Positions 1 through 8,998 of a DNA stretch of 64,000 nucleotides are shown here, one piece after another (position 1 is the first letter of the stretch; every line of letters begins with the position of its first letter). The stretch is from contig CAZIKB010000008.1 of NCBI GenBank assembly GCA_964539665.1, positions 20,183 through 84,182 of the forward strand, written 5' to 3'. The translations under genes were made by a program, and so were the position numbers. The stretch comes from CAZIKB01 sp964539665. Its GTDB lineage: Bacteria > Zhuqueibacterota > Zhuqueibacteria > Oceanimicrobiales > Oceanimicrobiaceae. The notes beneath the pieces were generated by a model. It did no database searches, was not told where the DNA came from, and was given only the letters and a program-made list of their open reading frames with translations.

Positions 1-532
1 TATTTAAAAATCCATCTTTACCGTTGCTCGTATTCCCACCGTCAAAATCATCGTTTGAAGAATACCTGTAATCGCCAGTTATATTTAAGCCAAGAAAATC
101 ATTTATGAAAAATTCTATTCCAGCACCAACTGTTCCATACCCAGCTAATGTGCCAGAGCCATTACTTTTCTGGAAACTGATAAATCCCAGTCCTATAGCC
201 AGAGTTGGATTGATTTTCTTTTCAGCCAAAAATCGAAATCCAAATTTCATTCCCAGGTTAAGCATTTCTGAATTGAGTTCTACACCAGCAGCATCAGTTG
301 GTATTTGCTGATATCCAAAATCAGATTCTAAAAACACAAAAGGTTTAAAATTATACCGTAAGATAAGCGGGCTTACGCCATACCCAAAACTACCCGTGTA
401 AGTGTCCCCAATTAATTTCTGGCTGTTAATAGAAAAACCAATGCCAAGTTTATCCCTGATTTCACCAGCGAACAAATTGCTTAACAAAAATATGATTAAG
501 TAAATAATAGTGAGTTGAATCATTTTCTTCAT
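1..532 (-). CDS. outer-membrane beta-barrel protein, 3' end missing
   Basis: This reading frame starts with ATG at 530-532 and runs off the left edge, giving about 177 residues. It opens with a clear signal peptide (MKKMIQLTIIYLIIFLLSNL, then FAGE). After that come alternating hydrophobic and polar stretches rich in Gly, Tyr and Phe (for example GIGFSINSQKLIGDTYTGSF), as in small eight-stranded outer-membrane barrels of the OmpA/OmpW type. An AGGA ribosome site lies about 8 bases before the ATG. A plus-strand frame at 105-311 is only its shadow. The exact family cannot be named without the missing part. Confidence 0.7.
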   Translation of the reverse strand, partial: MKKMIQLTIIYLIIFLLSNLFAGEIRDKLGIGFSINSQKLIGDTYTGSFGYGVSPLILRYNFKPFVFLESDFGYQQIPTDAAGVELNSEMLNLGMKFGFRFLAEKKINPTLAIGLGFISFQKSNGSGTLAGYGTVGAGIEFFINDFLGLNITGDYRYSSNDDFDGGNTSNGKDGFLN

Positions 533-894
533 GACGTCATTCCTATCCATAAATAAATCTCAAAAAATTTTAACTACTTTATTCATTGTAACCTTATCGA
601 CAATAATGTTCAATATCTTGAGTTCTGGTACGAAAAATTCCGACCGGAGTCTAATCTTGCAAGTGAAAATGTGTCAGTTTTATTGGGATGAAGTTCATAC
701 ATAGATTTTGATCAGCAGAAAGTGTGATTGGGCTCATAAGTCAGCTTCCCGAAGAAATTTAGGGAAACCTGGATTTTGCGAATTCCACACCATAACTGAC
801 ATATTACTGCAAGAGTAATTTTTTTATTGACCTTTAAAATCAATAGATGTAAATTTGCGGTATAAGAAGTTAGAAGTAATCATTTAAAAATTAT
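533..894. other. divergent intergenic region
   Basis: This gap of about 360 bases separates two divergent genes and should hold both promoters. For the plus-strand gene a fair sigma70-like candidate is TTGACC (827-832), a 17-base spacer and TAAATT (850-855). I see no RNA gene or strong hairpin. Confidence 0.4.
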
Positions 895-2826
895 ATGCAA
901 AAATTCCAAATCGCTCCTTACGGTTCCTGGAAATCACCCATTAGCAGCGATATGATTGTATCTAAAGCTGTTAGACTCGGTCAGGTTGAACTGGATGGCG
1001 CGGATATTTACTGGGTAGAAATGAGACCCGAAGAAGCTGGCCGCAACGTGATTGTACGACGAACGCCATCAGGACAGACAACCGACATCACGCCGGCTCG
1101 CTTTAATGTCCGAAGCCGAGCGCATGAATATGGCGGTGGAGCATTGGCCGTTTATAACGCCGTGGTGTACTTTTCAAATTTTGAAGATCAGCGCATCTAC
1201 CGTCAAACCGATGGAGCAACACCGCACCCTGTCACTCCCAAAGGTGCATATCGATATGCTGACGGGATTATGGATTTTCAAAGGGATCGTATGATTTGCA
1301 TTCGGGAAGATCACAGTAACAGCAATCAGGAGGCAGTGAATACGATTGTGAGTTTAAAACTTGATGGCAAAGATTCCGGACAAATCCTGGTATCTGGCAA
1401 TGATTTTTACTCTTCCCCTCGCATAAGTCCGGATGGTTTGAATTTAGCATGGCTAAGCTGGAACCATCCTAACATGCCTTGGGATGGCACAGAGTTATGG
1501 ATTGGGGAAATACAAAACAACGGCTCTCTAAGTCGACTAAAAAAGATAGCCGGTGGTGAAGAGGAATCGATCTTTCAGCCACAATGGTCGCCGGATGGAG
1601 TTCTCTACTTCATTTCCGATAAATCCGGCTGGTGGAATCCTTACCGCTGGCGAGACGGGTCTGTTGAATCCCTCATTAGCAAAACCGCTGAATTTGGATT
1701 GCCGCAGTGGATTTTCGGTATGTCCATCTATGCTTTCGAATCGAGCGACAGAATGATCTGCGCTTTTCATGAAAATGGCGCCTGGCAGCTTGCCAGTATA
1801 AATTTATATTCTGGAAAATTTCAATCGATCAATATTCCTTATTCAAATATTGAAGAGGTTCGGGGGTCATCAGGTCAGGTGGTTTTCAAAGCAGGTTCTG
1901 CAGACCGACCCACTTCAATTGTGCGACTGGATTTGACCACTCATCAATTTGAGGTACTTCGTCAATCAACTGAATTATCAATTGAACCTGGTTTTCTCTC
2001 CGGACCCGAAACCATTGAATTCCCAACTGAGAGTGGTTTAACGGCCTATGGCTATTTCTATCCGCCCCAAAATCGCAATTTTCGTGCAAAAGAAGGAGAA
2101 CTCCCACCGCTCATTGTGAAAAGCCATGGTGGCCCCACAGCTGCAACTTCAACCACTCTTGAATTAAAAATCCAGTTTTGGACCAGCCGTGGATTCGCAA
2201 TACTGGATGTAAATTACGGTGGCAGTACAGGTTACGGTCGTGTGTATCGCCAACGATTAGATAGTAAATGGGGCATTGTAGATGTAGATGATTGTGTGAA
2301 TGGTGCTAAATATCTCGTAGAAAGAGGTTTAGTTGATGGCAATCGACTTGCCATCGTTGGCGGTAGTGCAGGCGGCTATACTACCTTGGCAGCTTTGACT
2401 TTCCGAAACTTTTTTAAAGCAGGCGCTAGCTACTATGGCATTAGCGATTTAGAGGGATTGGTAAAAGATACCCATAAATTCGAGTCGAGATACTTAGATC
2501 GATTGATTGGGCCCTATCCGGCAAAGCGTGAACTCTACCGGGAACGCTCACCAATCCATTTCACAGATCAATTATCATGCCCAATTATTATTTTTCAGGG
2601 AAGTGAAGATGTTGTGGTTCCGCCCAATCAAGCCGAAATGATGGTGACAGCCTTACGTAAGAATGGATTGCCTGTTGCTTATGTCCTGTTTGAAGAAGAA
2701 CAGCACGGTTTTCGTAAAGCAGAAAATATAAAACGTGCAATAGAAAGCGAACTTTATTTTTATTCGAATATCTTTAAGTTCAAATTGATTGAAATGATTG
2801 GAGGTCTGCAAATCGATAATCTTTAA
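895..2826 (+). CDS. S9 family prolyl oligopeptidase / acylaminoacyl-peptidase
   Basis: The product (643 residues) is a serine peptidase of the prolyl-oligopeptidase clan. An N-terminal beta-propeller (about 40-380, with repeated SPDG-type blades such as ISPDGLNLAWLSW and WSPDGVLYFISD) precedes an alpha/beta-hydrolase domain (about 390-630). The catalytic triad is visible: Ser491 in GGSAGG, Asp572 in GSEDVVVPP and His604 in EEQHGF. The HGGP oxyanion motif lies before the nucleophile. There is no signal peptide, so it is probably cytoplasmic and finishes degradation of short or N-acylated peptides. The start has no strong ribosome site; it was chosen as the first ATG that keeps the whole propeller. 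Confidence 0.93.
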   Translation: MQKFQIAPYGSWKSPISSDMIVSKAVRLGQVELDGADIYWVEMRPEEAGRNVIVRRTPSGQTTDITPARFNVRSRAHEYGGGALAVYNAVVYFSNFEDQRIYRQTDGATPHPVTPKGAYRYADGIMDFQRDRMICIREDHSNSNQEAVNTIVSLKLDGKDSGQILVSGNDFYSSPRISPDGLNLAWLSWNHPNMPWDGTELWIGEIQNNGSLSRLKKIAGGEEESIFQPQWSPDGVLYFISDKSGWWNPYRWRDGSVESLISKTAEFGLPQWIFGMSIYAFESSDRMICAFHENGAWQLASINLYSGKFQSINIPYSNIEEVRGSSGQVVFKAGSADRPTSIVRLDLTTHQFEVLRQSTELSIEPGFLSGPETIEFPTESGLTAYGYFYPPQNRNFRAKEGELPPLIVKSHGGPTAATSTTLELKIQFWTSRGFAILDVNYGGSTGYGRVYRQRLDSKWGIVDVDDCVNGAKYLVERGLVDGNRLAIVGGSAGGYTTLAALTFRNFFKAGASYYGISDLEGLVKDTHKFESRYLDRLIGPYPAKRELYRERSPIHFTDQLSCPIIIFQGSEDVVVPPNQAEMMVTALRKNGLPVAYVLFEEEQHGFRKAENIKRAIESELYFYSNIFKFKLIEMIGGLQIDNL

Positions 2827-2881
2827 TTTTTAAGACGATTAATGTTAAAATCAAATCGTTTTACTTGTGAAGGTTTAGCTT

Positions 2882-3673
2882 ATGAATAATCAAGATATTT
2901 TCAGGATGGCAGAAAATCCGAATTTAATATCGGGTATTTACAACTACTGCGATCGTTGGTGTGAACGCTGTTCCATGACTAACCACTGCCTGCTTTATGC
3001 CATGGAAGAAGAAGAAAGAGACGACCCTGACAGATTCGATATAAACAACCGGGAATTCTGGGAAAAGCTACAATCCATTTTTCAGCAAACTTTAGAGATG
3101 ATAGGTGACCTTGCGCACGAGCAGAACTTCTGCCTGGATTCAGTTGATATTGAATCTGAAATGGAAAAAGAAAAATATATGCGTCAAGAGGCTGAAAACA
3201 ATGAACTTGCTCAGGCTGCACTTCGCTATTCGAATATGGTTGAAAATTGGTTTAAAACTGAAAAATATCTTTTTACCCAAAAAGACGATGAACTTAACGA
3301 AAAGTTGGATTTGGGAGTTGATGAATCGGAAATAAATATCGAAACAGAAAAAATTCAGGATGCTGTGAAAGTCATCCGCTGGTATCAACCCCAGATCTAT
3401 GTAAAAGTCATGCGTGGGCTTCTTAAAGATGATTTCGATGAGAAGGAAGATTTGCATGATTTCCCAAAGGATTCCGATGGTTCGGTCAAAGTAGCTTTAA
3501 TTGGCATGGATCGTTCAATTGGTGCCTGGGGGCAATTGCAAATTTTATTTCCTGAAAAAACTGATGATATTTTGACAATCCTTCTGCACCTGGATCGGCT
3601 TCGCCGTAAAACTGAGAAAGAATTTCCAGAAGCGCGAAGTTTTGTGCGGCCTGGCTTTGATGCATCTCGATAA
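2882..3673 (+). CDS. conserved hypothetical protein with N-terminal Cys cluster
   Basis: I do not recognise the function of this 263-residue protein. Near the N-terminus four cysteines are spaced C23-x3-C27-x2-C30-x5-C36 (CDRWCERCSMTNHC), a pattern fit for zinc or an iron-sulfur cluster. The rest is acidic and mostly helical, with a charged middle (about 95-150) and no membrane segment. It starts 55 bases after the S9 peptidase on the same strand, so the two may be co-transcribed. The start at 2882 is preceded by GAAGG at a usable distance. Confidence 0.75.
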   Translation: MNNQDIFRMAENPNLISGIYNYCDRWCERCSMTNHCLLYAMEEEERDDPDRFDINNREFWEKLQSIFQQTLEMIGDLAHEQNFCLDSVDIESEMEKEKYMRQEAENNELAQAALRYSNMVENWFKTEKYLFTQKDDELNEKLDLGVDESEINIETEKIQDAVKVIRWYQPQIYVKVMRGLLKDDFDEKEDLHDFPKDSDGSVKVALIGMDRSIGAWGQLQILFPEKTDDILTILLHLDRLRRKTEKEFPEARSFVRPGFDASR

Positions 3674-3733
3674 AAGGTTGTTTATTTAAAACTAATAATT
3701 ATTTTTCAATGCAATTTTATTTGGGAGGACTAA

Positions 3734-4756
3734 ATGACATCAAATGAGAAAATTAAGATTGGTATTATTGGTGCGGGTAGAATTGGCAAGTTACACGCAG
3801 AACATCTGGCATATCGCATTAATAATGCTGAACCTGTGGCCATTACAGATATATTTCGAACAGCGGCAGAAGATACGGCAAAAAAACTTAATATTGCCAC
3901 AGTAACCGATGATTACACTGACATTCTCAATGATGCTTCTATCCAGGCTGTGTTTATTTGTTCGTCCACCGATACCCATGCTCAATTAATTCAAGAATCT
4001 GCATCCGCTGGTAAACACATTTTTTGCGAAAAACCAATCGATTTGGATTTGGATAAAATAAATCAGGCAATCAAGACGGTTGAAGAAACCAGTGTAAAAT
4101 TGCAGGTTGGTTTTAATCGAAGGTTTGATCCCAACTTCCTGCGGGTGAAAGAGTTGGTTTTAGAAGGCGAAATTGGCCAGCCTCACGTTCTCAGAATTAC
4201 CAGCAGGGATCCCGAACCCCCACCAATCGAGTATGTGCGCGTTTCTGGTGGCATGTTTCTCGATATGACTATACACGATTTCGATATGGCTCGCTATCTC
4301 ATGGATTCAGAAGTCGAAGAAGTTTTTGCTGCTGGTAATGTGTTGATTGAACCCCTGTTTCGCGATGCTAATGACGTTGATACTGCAATAATCACTTTGA
4401 AATTTGAAAATGGCGCAATAGGAACCATTGACAACAGCAGAAAGGCTGTTTATGGATATGATCAACGCGTGGAGGTGTTCGGCTCAAAAGGTATGGTCAA
4501 GGCCGATAACAACACACCAGATAACCACGTCTTCCTGAATGCCGAAACTGTGCAGTCTTCAAAACCACTGTACTTTTTTCTCGAAAGATATGAGGCTTCA
4601 TTCATAGCAGAGGTTCAGGCATTCATTGATGCTATCCGAGACGATACTGAAACCCCTGTTTGCGGAAAAGATGGGCTCATGCCTGTTAAGATAGGTCTCG
4701 CTGCAACAAAATCTCTGCAAGAGAACCGACCAGTGAAGGTAAGCGAGATTGGTTAA
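3734..4756 (+). CDS. iolG: Gfo/Idh/MocA oxidoreductase, inositol 2-dehydrogenase-like
   Basis: This 340-residue NAD(P)-dependent sugar or polyol dehydrogenase has an N-terminal Rossmann fold with G13-A-G15-R-I-G18. The family hallmark E99-K100-P101 supplies the catalytic lysine. The substrate domain carries D177-x3-H181 (DMTIHDFD), matching the Lys/Asp/His catalytic set of Bacillus IolG. The GFNRRFDPNF block is also typical of inositol 2-dehydrogenases. No other iol genes are adjacent, so the substrate (myo-inositol or another polyol) is inferred from family resemblance only. A GGGAGG ribosome site precedes the ATG by 7 bases. Confidence 0.88.
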   Translation: MTSNEKIKIGIIGAGRIGKLHAEHLAYRINNAEPVAITDIFRTAAEDTAKKLNIATVTDDYTDILNDASIQAVFICSSTDTHAQLIQESASAGKHIFCEKPIDLDLDKINQAIKTVEETSVKLQVGFNRRFDPNFLRVKELVLEGEIGQPHVLRITSRDPEPPPIEYVRVSGGMFLDMTIHDFDMARYLMDSEVEEVFAAGNVLIEPLFRDANDVDTAIITLKFENGAIGTIDNSRKAVYGYDQRVEVFGSKGMVKADNNTPDNHVFLNAETVQSSKPLYFFLERYEASFIAEVQAFIDAIRDDTETPVCGKDGLMPVKIGLAATKSLQENRPVKVSEIG

Positions 4757-5191
4757 ATAGCACGAGGAAACCAGGTTCAACACGGTGTATTCCATCAATA
4801 ACTAATCGGCCTCAGCTTTACTAAACATTCAAAGTTTAGTAAAGCTCCACATACCTCCAATTTTAAGCTTGTAGGACGTGGTTTTGTTTTGGGTATATGT
4901 TGTTTCAAAACAATGGATTCCGGGAATAAAGAAAAATCAAACCGATGATTCTTATTGACTGGAATGTTATTATCGCATAGCTATCTTTAAATACGCCCTC
5001 CTGCAATCTCCCTAGCGAAACATTCAAAGACAAGTTTAATGCTGGAATCTGTCCGCCAATTGAGGAATTACATAGATTTCCTATTTTGTTTTATTATTCT
5101 TTCTTATTTAACTGAGATATTTTAATGCAAAAATGTATCTATTCCTAAAAGAGTATCCGAGATAAAAATTTAAACAAGGAGGACTATAATC
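4757..5191. other. intergenic region
   Basis: The region is AT-rich and non-coding. Its only clear structure is the hairpin at 4814-4846. The end supplies the AAGGAGGA ribosome site of the patatin gene. Confidence 0.5.
4814..4846 (+). terminator. perfect 13-bp hairpin after iolG-like gene
   Basis: AGCTTTACTAAAC (4814-4826) and GTTTAGTAAAGCT (4834-4846) are exact inverted repeats around a 7-base loop, 58 bases past the stop of the iolG-like gene. No T-run follows, so this is either a terminator lacking the usual tail or an mRNA-stabilising hairpin. Confidence 0.4.
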
Positions 5192-6136
5192 ATGGATAAA
5201 GCTTTTGTTCTAAGTGGTGGTTCAATCAGGGGAGCGTTTCAGGCTGGAGCCATTGCGGAAATTCTTACATCAGGTAGCTTTGTGCCTGATGCTGTTTATG
5301 GAACTTCGGTAGGCAGTCTTAATGGCGCTTTTATCGCTGATCGCGCAGGTCAGGCGGTTGCTGCCGGAGAATTGCCAGACTGGGTGGGAATCGGCAACGA
5401 GCTGCAGAATTTCTGGCTGCAAGAAATAACTTCCTTTGATAAAATTGCTAAAAAGCGAGGCGCGCTGGGATTGCTGGGATCGTTGCTCTTCAACAAATTC
5501 GACGGTTTTATTGATACTTCCCCGTTATGTGATTTGGTGAAAAGGGAAATTAAGATAGAAAACCTTTTAAGCAGCCCGGTTAAATTCTACGCATGTTCTG
5601 TCAACGCTGTTACAGGGGAGCCGGTCTATGCCTCTGCTGATGATTACCCAAACATTCATGATTACATTATTGCCAGCACAGCCATCCCGATAGTCATGCC
5701 TTTGCGAGTAATTGCAACTGAGCCTTACGTTGACGGTGGTATTCGGGAAGTCGCACCCCTGGCGCAGGCAATTAAGGATGGTGCAAGCGAGATATTTTGC
5801 ATTCTCTGTCAAACCAAAGATATGCAGAAGAAAGAGTTTAACTACAAAAATGTTATTGAGCTTATGGATCGGCTTATGGACATTGTTACCAATGAAACTG
5901 TGACTAATGATATCGAACAATGCATTGAGATTAATGAGTTAATCGAGCAAATTCAACAACCCATCACTTACGGCCCATTAGCAGAAAAACGCCATATCGA
6001 CCTGAATATAATTCGTCCATCCGTGCCGGTAGATATTGATCTGGAAACTTTTGATGCTGTGCAAATACGCAAAGCGCTTAAAGCCGGCTGGGATGCATCA
6101 CAGGAAGTTCGCAACACCACAATGGTTACGGCGTGA
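5192..6136 (+). CDS. patatin-like phospholipase
   Basis: The product (314 residues) is a lipid acyl hydrolase of the patatin family. The oxyanion loop is G9-G10-S11-I-R-G14. The nucleophile elbow is G37-T-S39-V-G41, so Ser39 is catalytic. The partner aspartate is D181 in DGG. There is no signal peptide or long membrane segment, so it probably acts on the inner face of the membrane or on cytoplasmic acyl esters, as the RssA/YlbK-type proteins are thought to do. A strong AAGGAGGA site precedes the ATG. It stands alone between two intergenic gaps over 400 bases and is probably its own transcription unit. Confidence 0.9.
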   Translation: MDKAFVLSGGSIRGAFQAGAIAEILTSGSFVPDAVYGTSVGSLNGAFIADRAGQAVAAGELPDWVGIGNELQNFWLQEITSFDKIAKKRGALGLLGSLLFNKFDGFIDTSPLCDLVKREIKIENLLSSPVKFYACSVNAVTGEPVYASADDYPNIHDYIIASTAIPIVMPLRVIATEPYVDGGIREVAPLAQAIKDGASEIFCILCQTKDMQKKEFNYKNVIELMDRLMDIVTNETVTNDIEQCIEINELIEQIQQPITYGPLAEKRHIDLNIIRPSVPVDIDLETFDAVQIRKALKAGWDASQEVRNTTMVTA

Positions 6137-6632
6137 GAGTACATTCATGAAAACATGAAGACACTCATCTCAGATTCAGAATCCTTATGAGTCTGAAATT
6201 CAGATTACAGAGATCTTATTATTCTTAACCTTGTGAGTATAAGGTTCAGGGAAATTTGGCGACAATGAAATGGCAGTGAAATTCCTCATTTCCCAGTACC
6301 TTATACCTCTATTCCCCATTTTGATTAACACCAAAATTTCAATTAATACTTGTTGATACAAAGAGTGTAAAGCTTGCCTCCATCCTATTCCGACATTTCA
6401 ACCGTGCACCTGTCGCAATATTATTTTAAGCAAAAGACAGAAATTCCTTGCATTTATACAGAATGAATGTTAATTTTTTATAATTAATCAATCATTACCA
6501 ACCTTACTTCTATCACCTGTGAGGGGTGCAATTCAATATATTTATTTATAATAGAACTGAAAGACCAATCCGGGTATCACTACTTGATTTAGTAGTGTAA
6601 TCCAATTAATTAAATCCAATAAGGAGGATGCA
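6137..6632. other. intergenic region
   Basis: I find no gene or strong hairpin in these roughly 500 AT-rich bases. The last 15 contain the AAGGAGGA ribosome site of the amidohydrolase gene. Confidence 0.5.
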
Positions 6633-8339
6633 ATGACTTTAAAATCAGAAAACAAAAATAATCACAATTTCCGCAATCTGAGGTTCTTTACCTGTTTGGC
6701 GGTTATAGTTATACTATTCATTATTTCACACGCCGCTACCTCTTTCACTCAGGAAAAGCCTGTAAAAGAAAAAAAGGAAAATCAAGAACAACTTAAACCA
6801 GCGCCGGATAGAAAATCCGGAGAAGGTGAAGGGCCGTTCAAACGATTAATTATACGAGGCGCCATTGTTATTAATGGTACCGGCGCGCCACCACAAGGTC
6901 CTGTGGATATTGTTATTGCAGGTAACCGTATCGAAGAAGTTAAAAGTGTCGGAGCTCCAAAGGTGAAAATCAATGAGGATAGACGCCCAAAAGATGCAAC
7001 GAAGGAAATTGATGCTCGCGGATCTTATGTCCTCCCCGGCTTCATAGATACGCACGTCCATAATGGTGGTATTCCTAAAGCTCCGGAAGCAGAATATGCT
7101 TACAAACTCTGGTTGGCAAACGGCATCACTACTGTGCGGGGCGTGCCATTCAGCGATCTGGAATGGTCACTCAGTGAAAGAGAACGAAGCGCACGCAATG
7201 AAATTGTAGCGCCCCGTCTTGTCTGCTACCATCGGCCTGGAAGCGGAAAAGAATGGAAAGGCAGGAGAATTCTGACGCCTGAAGACGCACGTGAATGGGT
7301 GCGCTACGCTGCTAAAAAAGGCATAGATGGACTTAAGCTCTTCACACATCCACCAGAGATCGTGCAGGCTTTACTCGATGAAGGGAAAAAAATCGGTCTT
7401 GGTTCAACAGCCCACCTTGCCCAGATGGGGGTAGCCCAGATGAACGCAATTGATGTAGCTCGGCTTGGACTGGGTTCCGCAACCCACTTCTACGGACTTT
7501 TTGAATCCCTTTACAAGGACCACGATGTTCAACCATGGCCGGTCGAAATGAACTACAACGACGAGCAATTCCGCTTCGGACAGGTAGCCCGTCAGTGGAA
7601 CAAGATTCATCCTCGTGGCAGCGACGAATGGAACGCTCTGCTCAAGGAGTTTCTTGAGCTCGATTTTATTCTAAACCCAACCATGACCATCTATTCAGCC
7701 AGCCGTGATTTAATGCGTGCCCGCAACGCGGACTGGCATGCAAAATACACCCTCCCCTCTCTCTGGGATTATTTCGAACCCAGCCGGAAAGACCATGGCT
7801 CTTACTGGTACTACTGGACGACCGCGGATGAAATCGCCTGAAAAAAATTTTACAACGTGTGGATGCAATTTCTTAACGATTACAAAAACCTTGGCGGGAA
7901 AGTTACTCTCGGTTCAGATTCAGGCTTCATTTACCAGCTTTACGGCTTTGGGACTATCCTTGAGATGGAGCTTCTGCAGGAAGCCGGCTTCCATCCCCTG
8001 GAAGTTATTCGAGCTTCTACCATGCACAGCGCTGAAGAGATCTTTCAAGCGCAGGGGAAACCGATCGAATATGGAGTCATCCGGCCAGGATTACTCGCCG
8101 ATCTGGTCATCGTGGATGAAAATCCGCTTGCGAACCTGAAAGTGCTCTACGGAACTGGCGCACTAAAACTCAACGATGAAACTGGCAAGCCCGAGCGAAT
8201 TGGAGGAGTAAAGTACACTATTAAAGACGGCATCATTTATGACGCGAAACAACTACTGAAAGATGTTGAAGAAATGGTAAACAAACAAAAAAGGGAAAGA
8301 TCAGAAATAGAGGAATTAACTAAAAAGGGTTCTGAATAG
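6633..8339 (+). pseudogene. secreted metal-dependent amidohydrolase interrupted by in-frame TGA
   Basis: A single frame of 569 codons encodes an imidazolonepropionase-like amidohydrolase, but codon 403 (7839-7841) is TGA. The N-terminus has a signal or membrane segment (about 20-40). The metal site is visible as H141-x-H143 (FIDTHVH), K235 (GLKLF), H261 (STAHL), H285 (SATHF) and, after the stop, D429 in GSDSGF. The C-terminal part up to 8339 is intact, including the ADLVIVDENPL segment typical of the family's closing beta-sandwich. Because the essential Asp lies after the TGA, the 402-residue product alone should be inactive. The neighbouring sequence suggests a Trp codon (TGG) became TGA; sequencing error, decay or readthrough remain possible. 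A strong AAGGAGG precedes the ATG. Confidence 0.8.
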
Positions 8340-8423
8340 CTAATTTATCCAGCATAATTCATAATCATTTTTCACAAACATAGCATTCTTTTGGTGAAAG
8401 TTGTTAATAATAAATAGATTGTT

Positions 8424-8485
8424 GGAGTCATGGAGTAATGGAATATTTGGGGAGAGTGGTTAATATTCCAAAACTCCATGACTCC
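8424..8485. repeat. palindromic intergenic repeat
   Basis: Two 24-base arms (8424-8447 and 8462-8485; cores GGAGTCATGGAGT and ACTCCATGACTCC) are inverted with two mismatches around a 14-base loop. It lies 85 bases after the amidohydrolase stop. It resembles the short palindromes scattered in genomes of this type and may also end transcription. Confidence 0.7.
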
Positions 8486-8509
8486 TTTGACATAACAATT
8501 GCAGAGAAT

Positions 8510-8916
8510 ATGAACGATATAAATGAAATTCTTGATTGTCTAAAATCAACTCCATTCATGAACATGCTTGTCACATTGTTTCTGTACAACCAATGATAAT
8601 TGATCGATTCAGATTATTCATTCGCGAAGACGAACCTGAATTCACGCCGTACATTCCTGGAAAAACTGACTCTGATGTTAATCTGTTAGAGATGGATTTA
8701 GAAGCAACTCTTGAATTGTTTCCAGGGCGCCGAAATGATTTAATCGAATTATTTAAAAATATGCCGTCAGATTTTTGGCATAAACAAGGAAGACACAGGG
8801 AATATTTAGAATATACTCCTTATATTTTACTTCGTCATGTTTTAATGCATGCTCATTTTCACATGTATAAAATAGAAGAGCTCTGGTTAACTACAGATGA
8901 ATACTTACCTGAATAA
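8510..8916 (+). pseudogene. DinB-like protein, N-terminus damaged
   Basis: The open frame from TTG 8536 (126 codons) reads HEHACHIVSVQ, then RFRLFIREDEPEF, and ends with LLRHVLMHAHFHMYKIEELW. This pattern of helices and histidines fits DinB-superfamily metalloproteins. No ATG starts it properly. Just upstream, in another frame, ATG 8510 begins MNDINEILDCLKSTP, which looks like the family's first helix and then runs into a stop at 8594-8596. The simplest reading is an internal deletion that also shifted the frame, removing about 20-30 residues between the first helix and the first histidine. A shorter functional protein from TTG cannot be excluded. Confidence 0.5.
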
Positions 8917-8998
8917 AACATTCTGCAGAACTTCTCTGAAAGGGATACCAATTTATATGTCATACAACGCTATTATAAACTTTATGAAAACAATATAA

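Noticed and set aside
105..311. Plus-strand frame at the left edge
   Set aside because: It is a shadow of the minus-strand barrel protein, which has a signal peptide and barrel-like strands.
7839..7841. Selenocysteine at the TGA of the amidohydrolase
   Set aside because: No convincing hairpin follows, no Sec machinery is visible, and the position looks like a Trp site in this family.
7717..8139. 140-codon plus-strand frame across the TGA
   Set aside because: It is a shifted-frame shadow of the amidohydrolase; its residues match no family.
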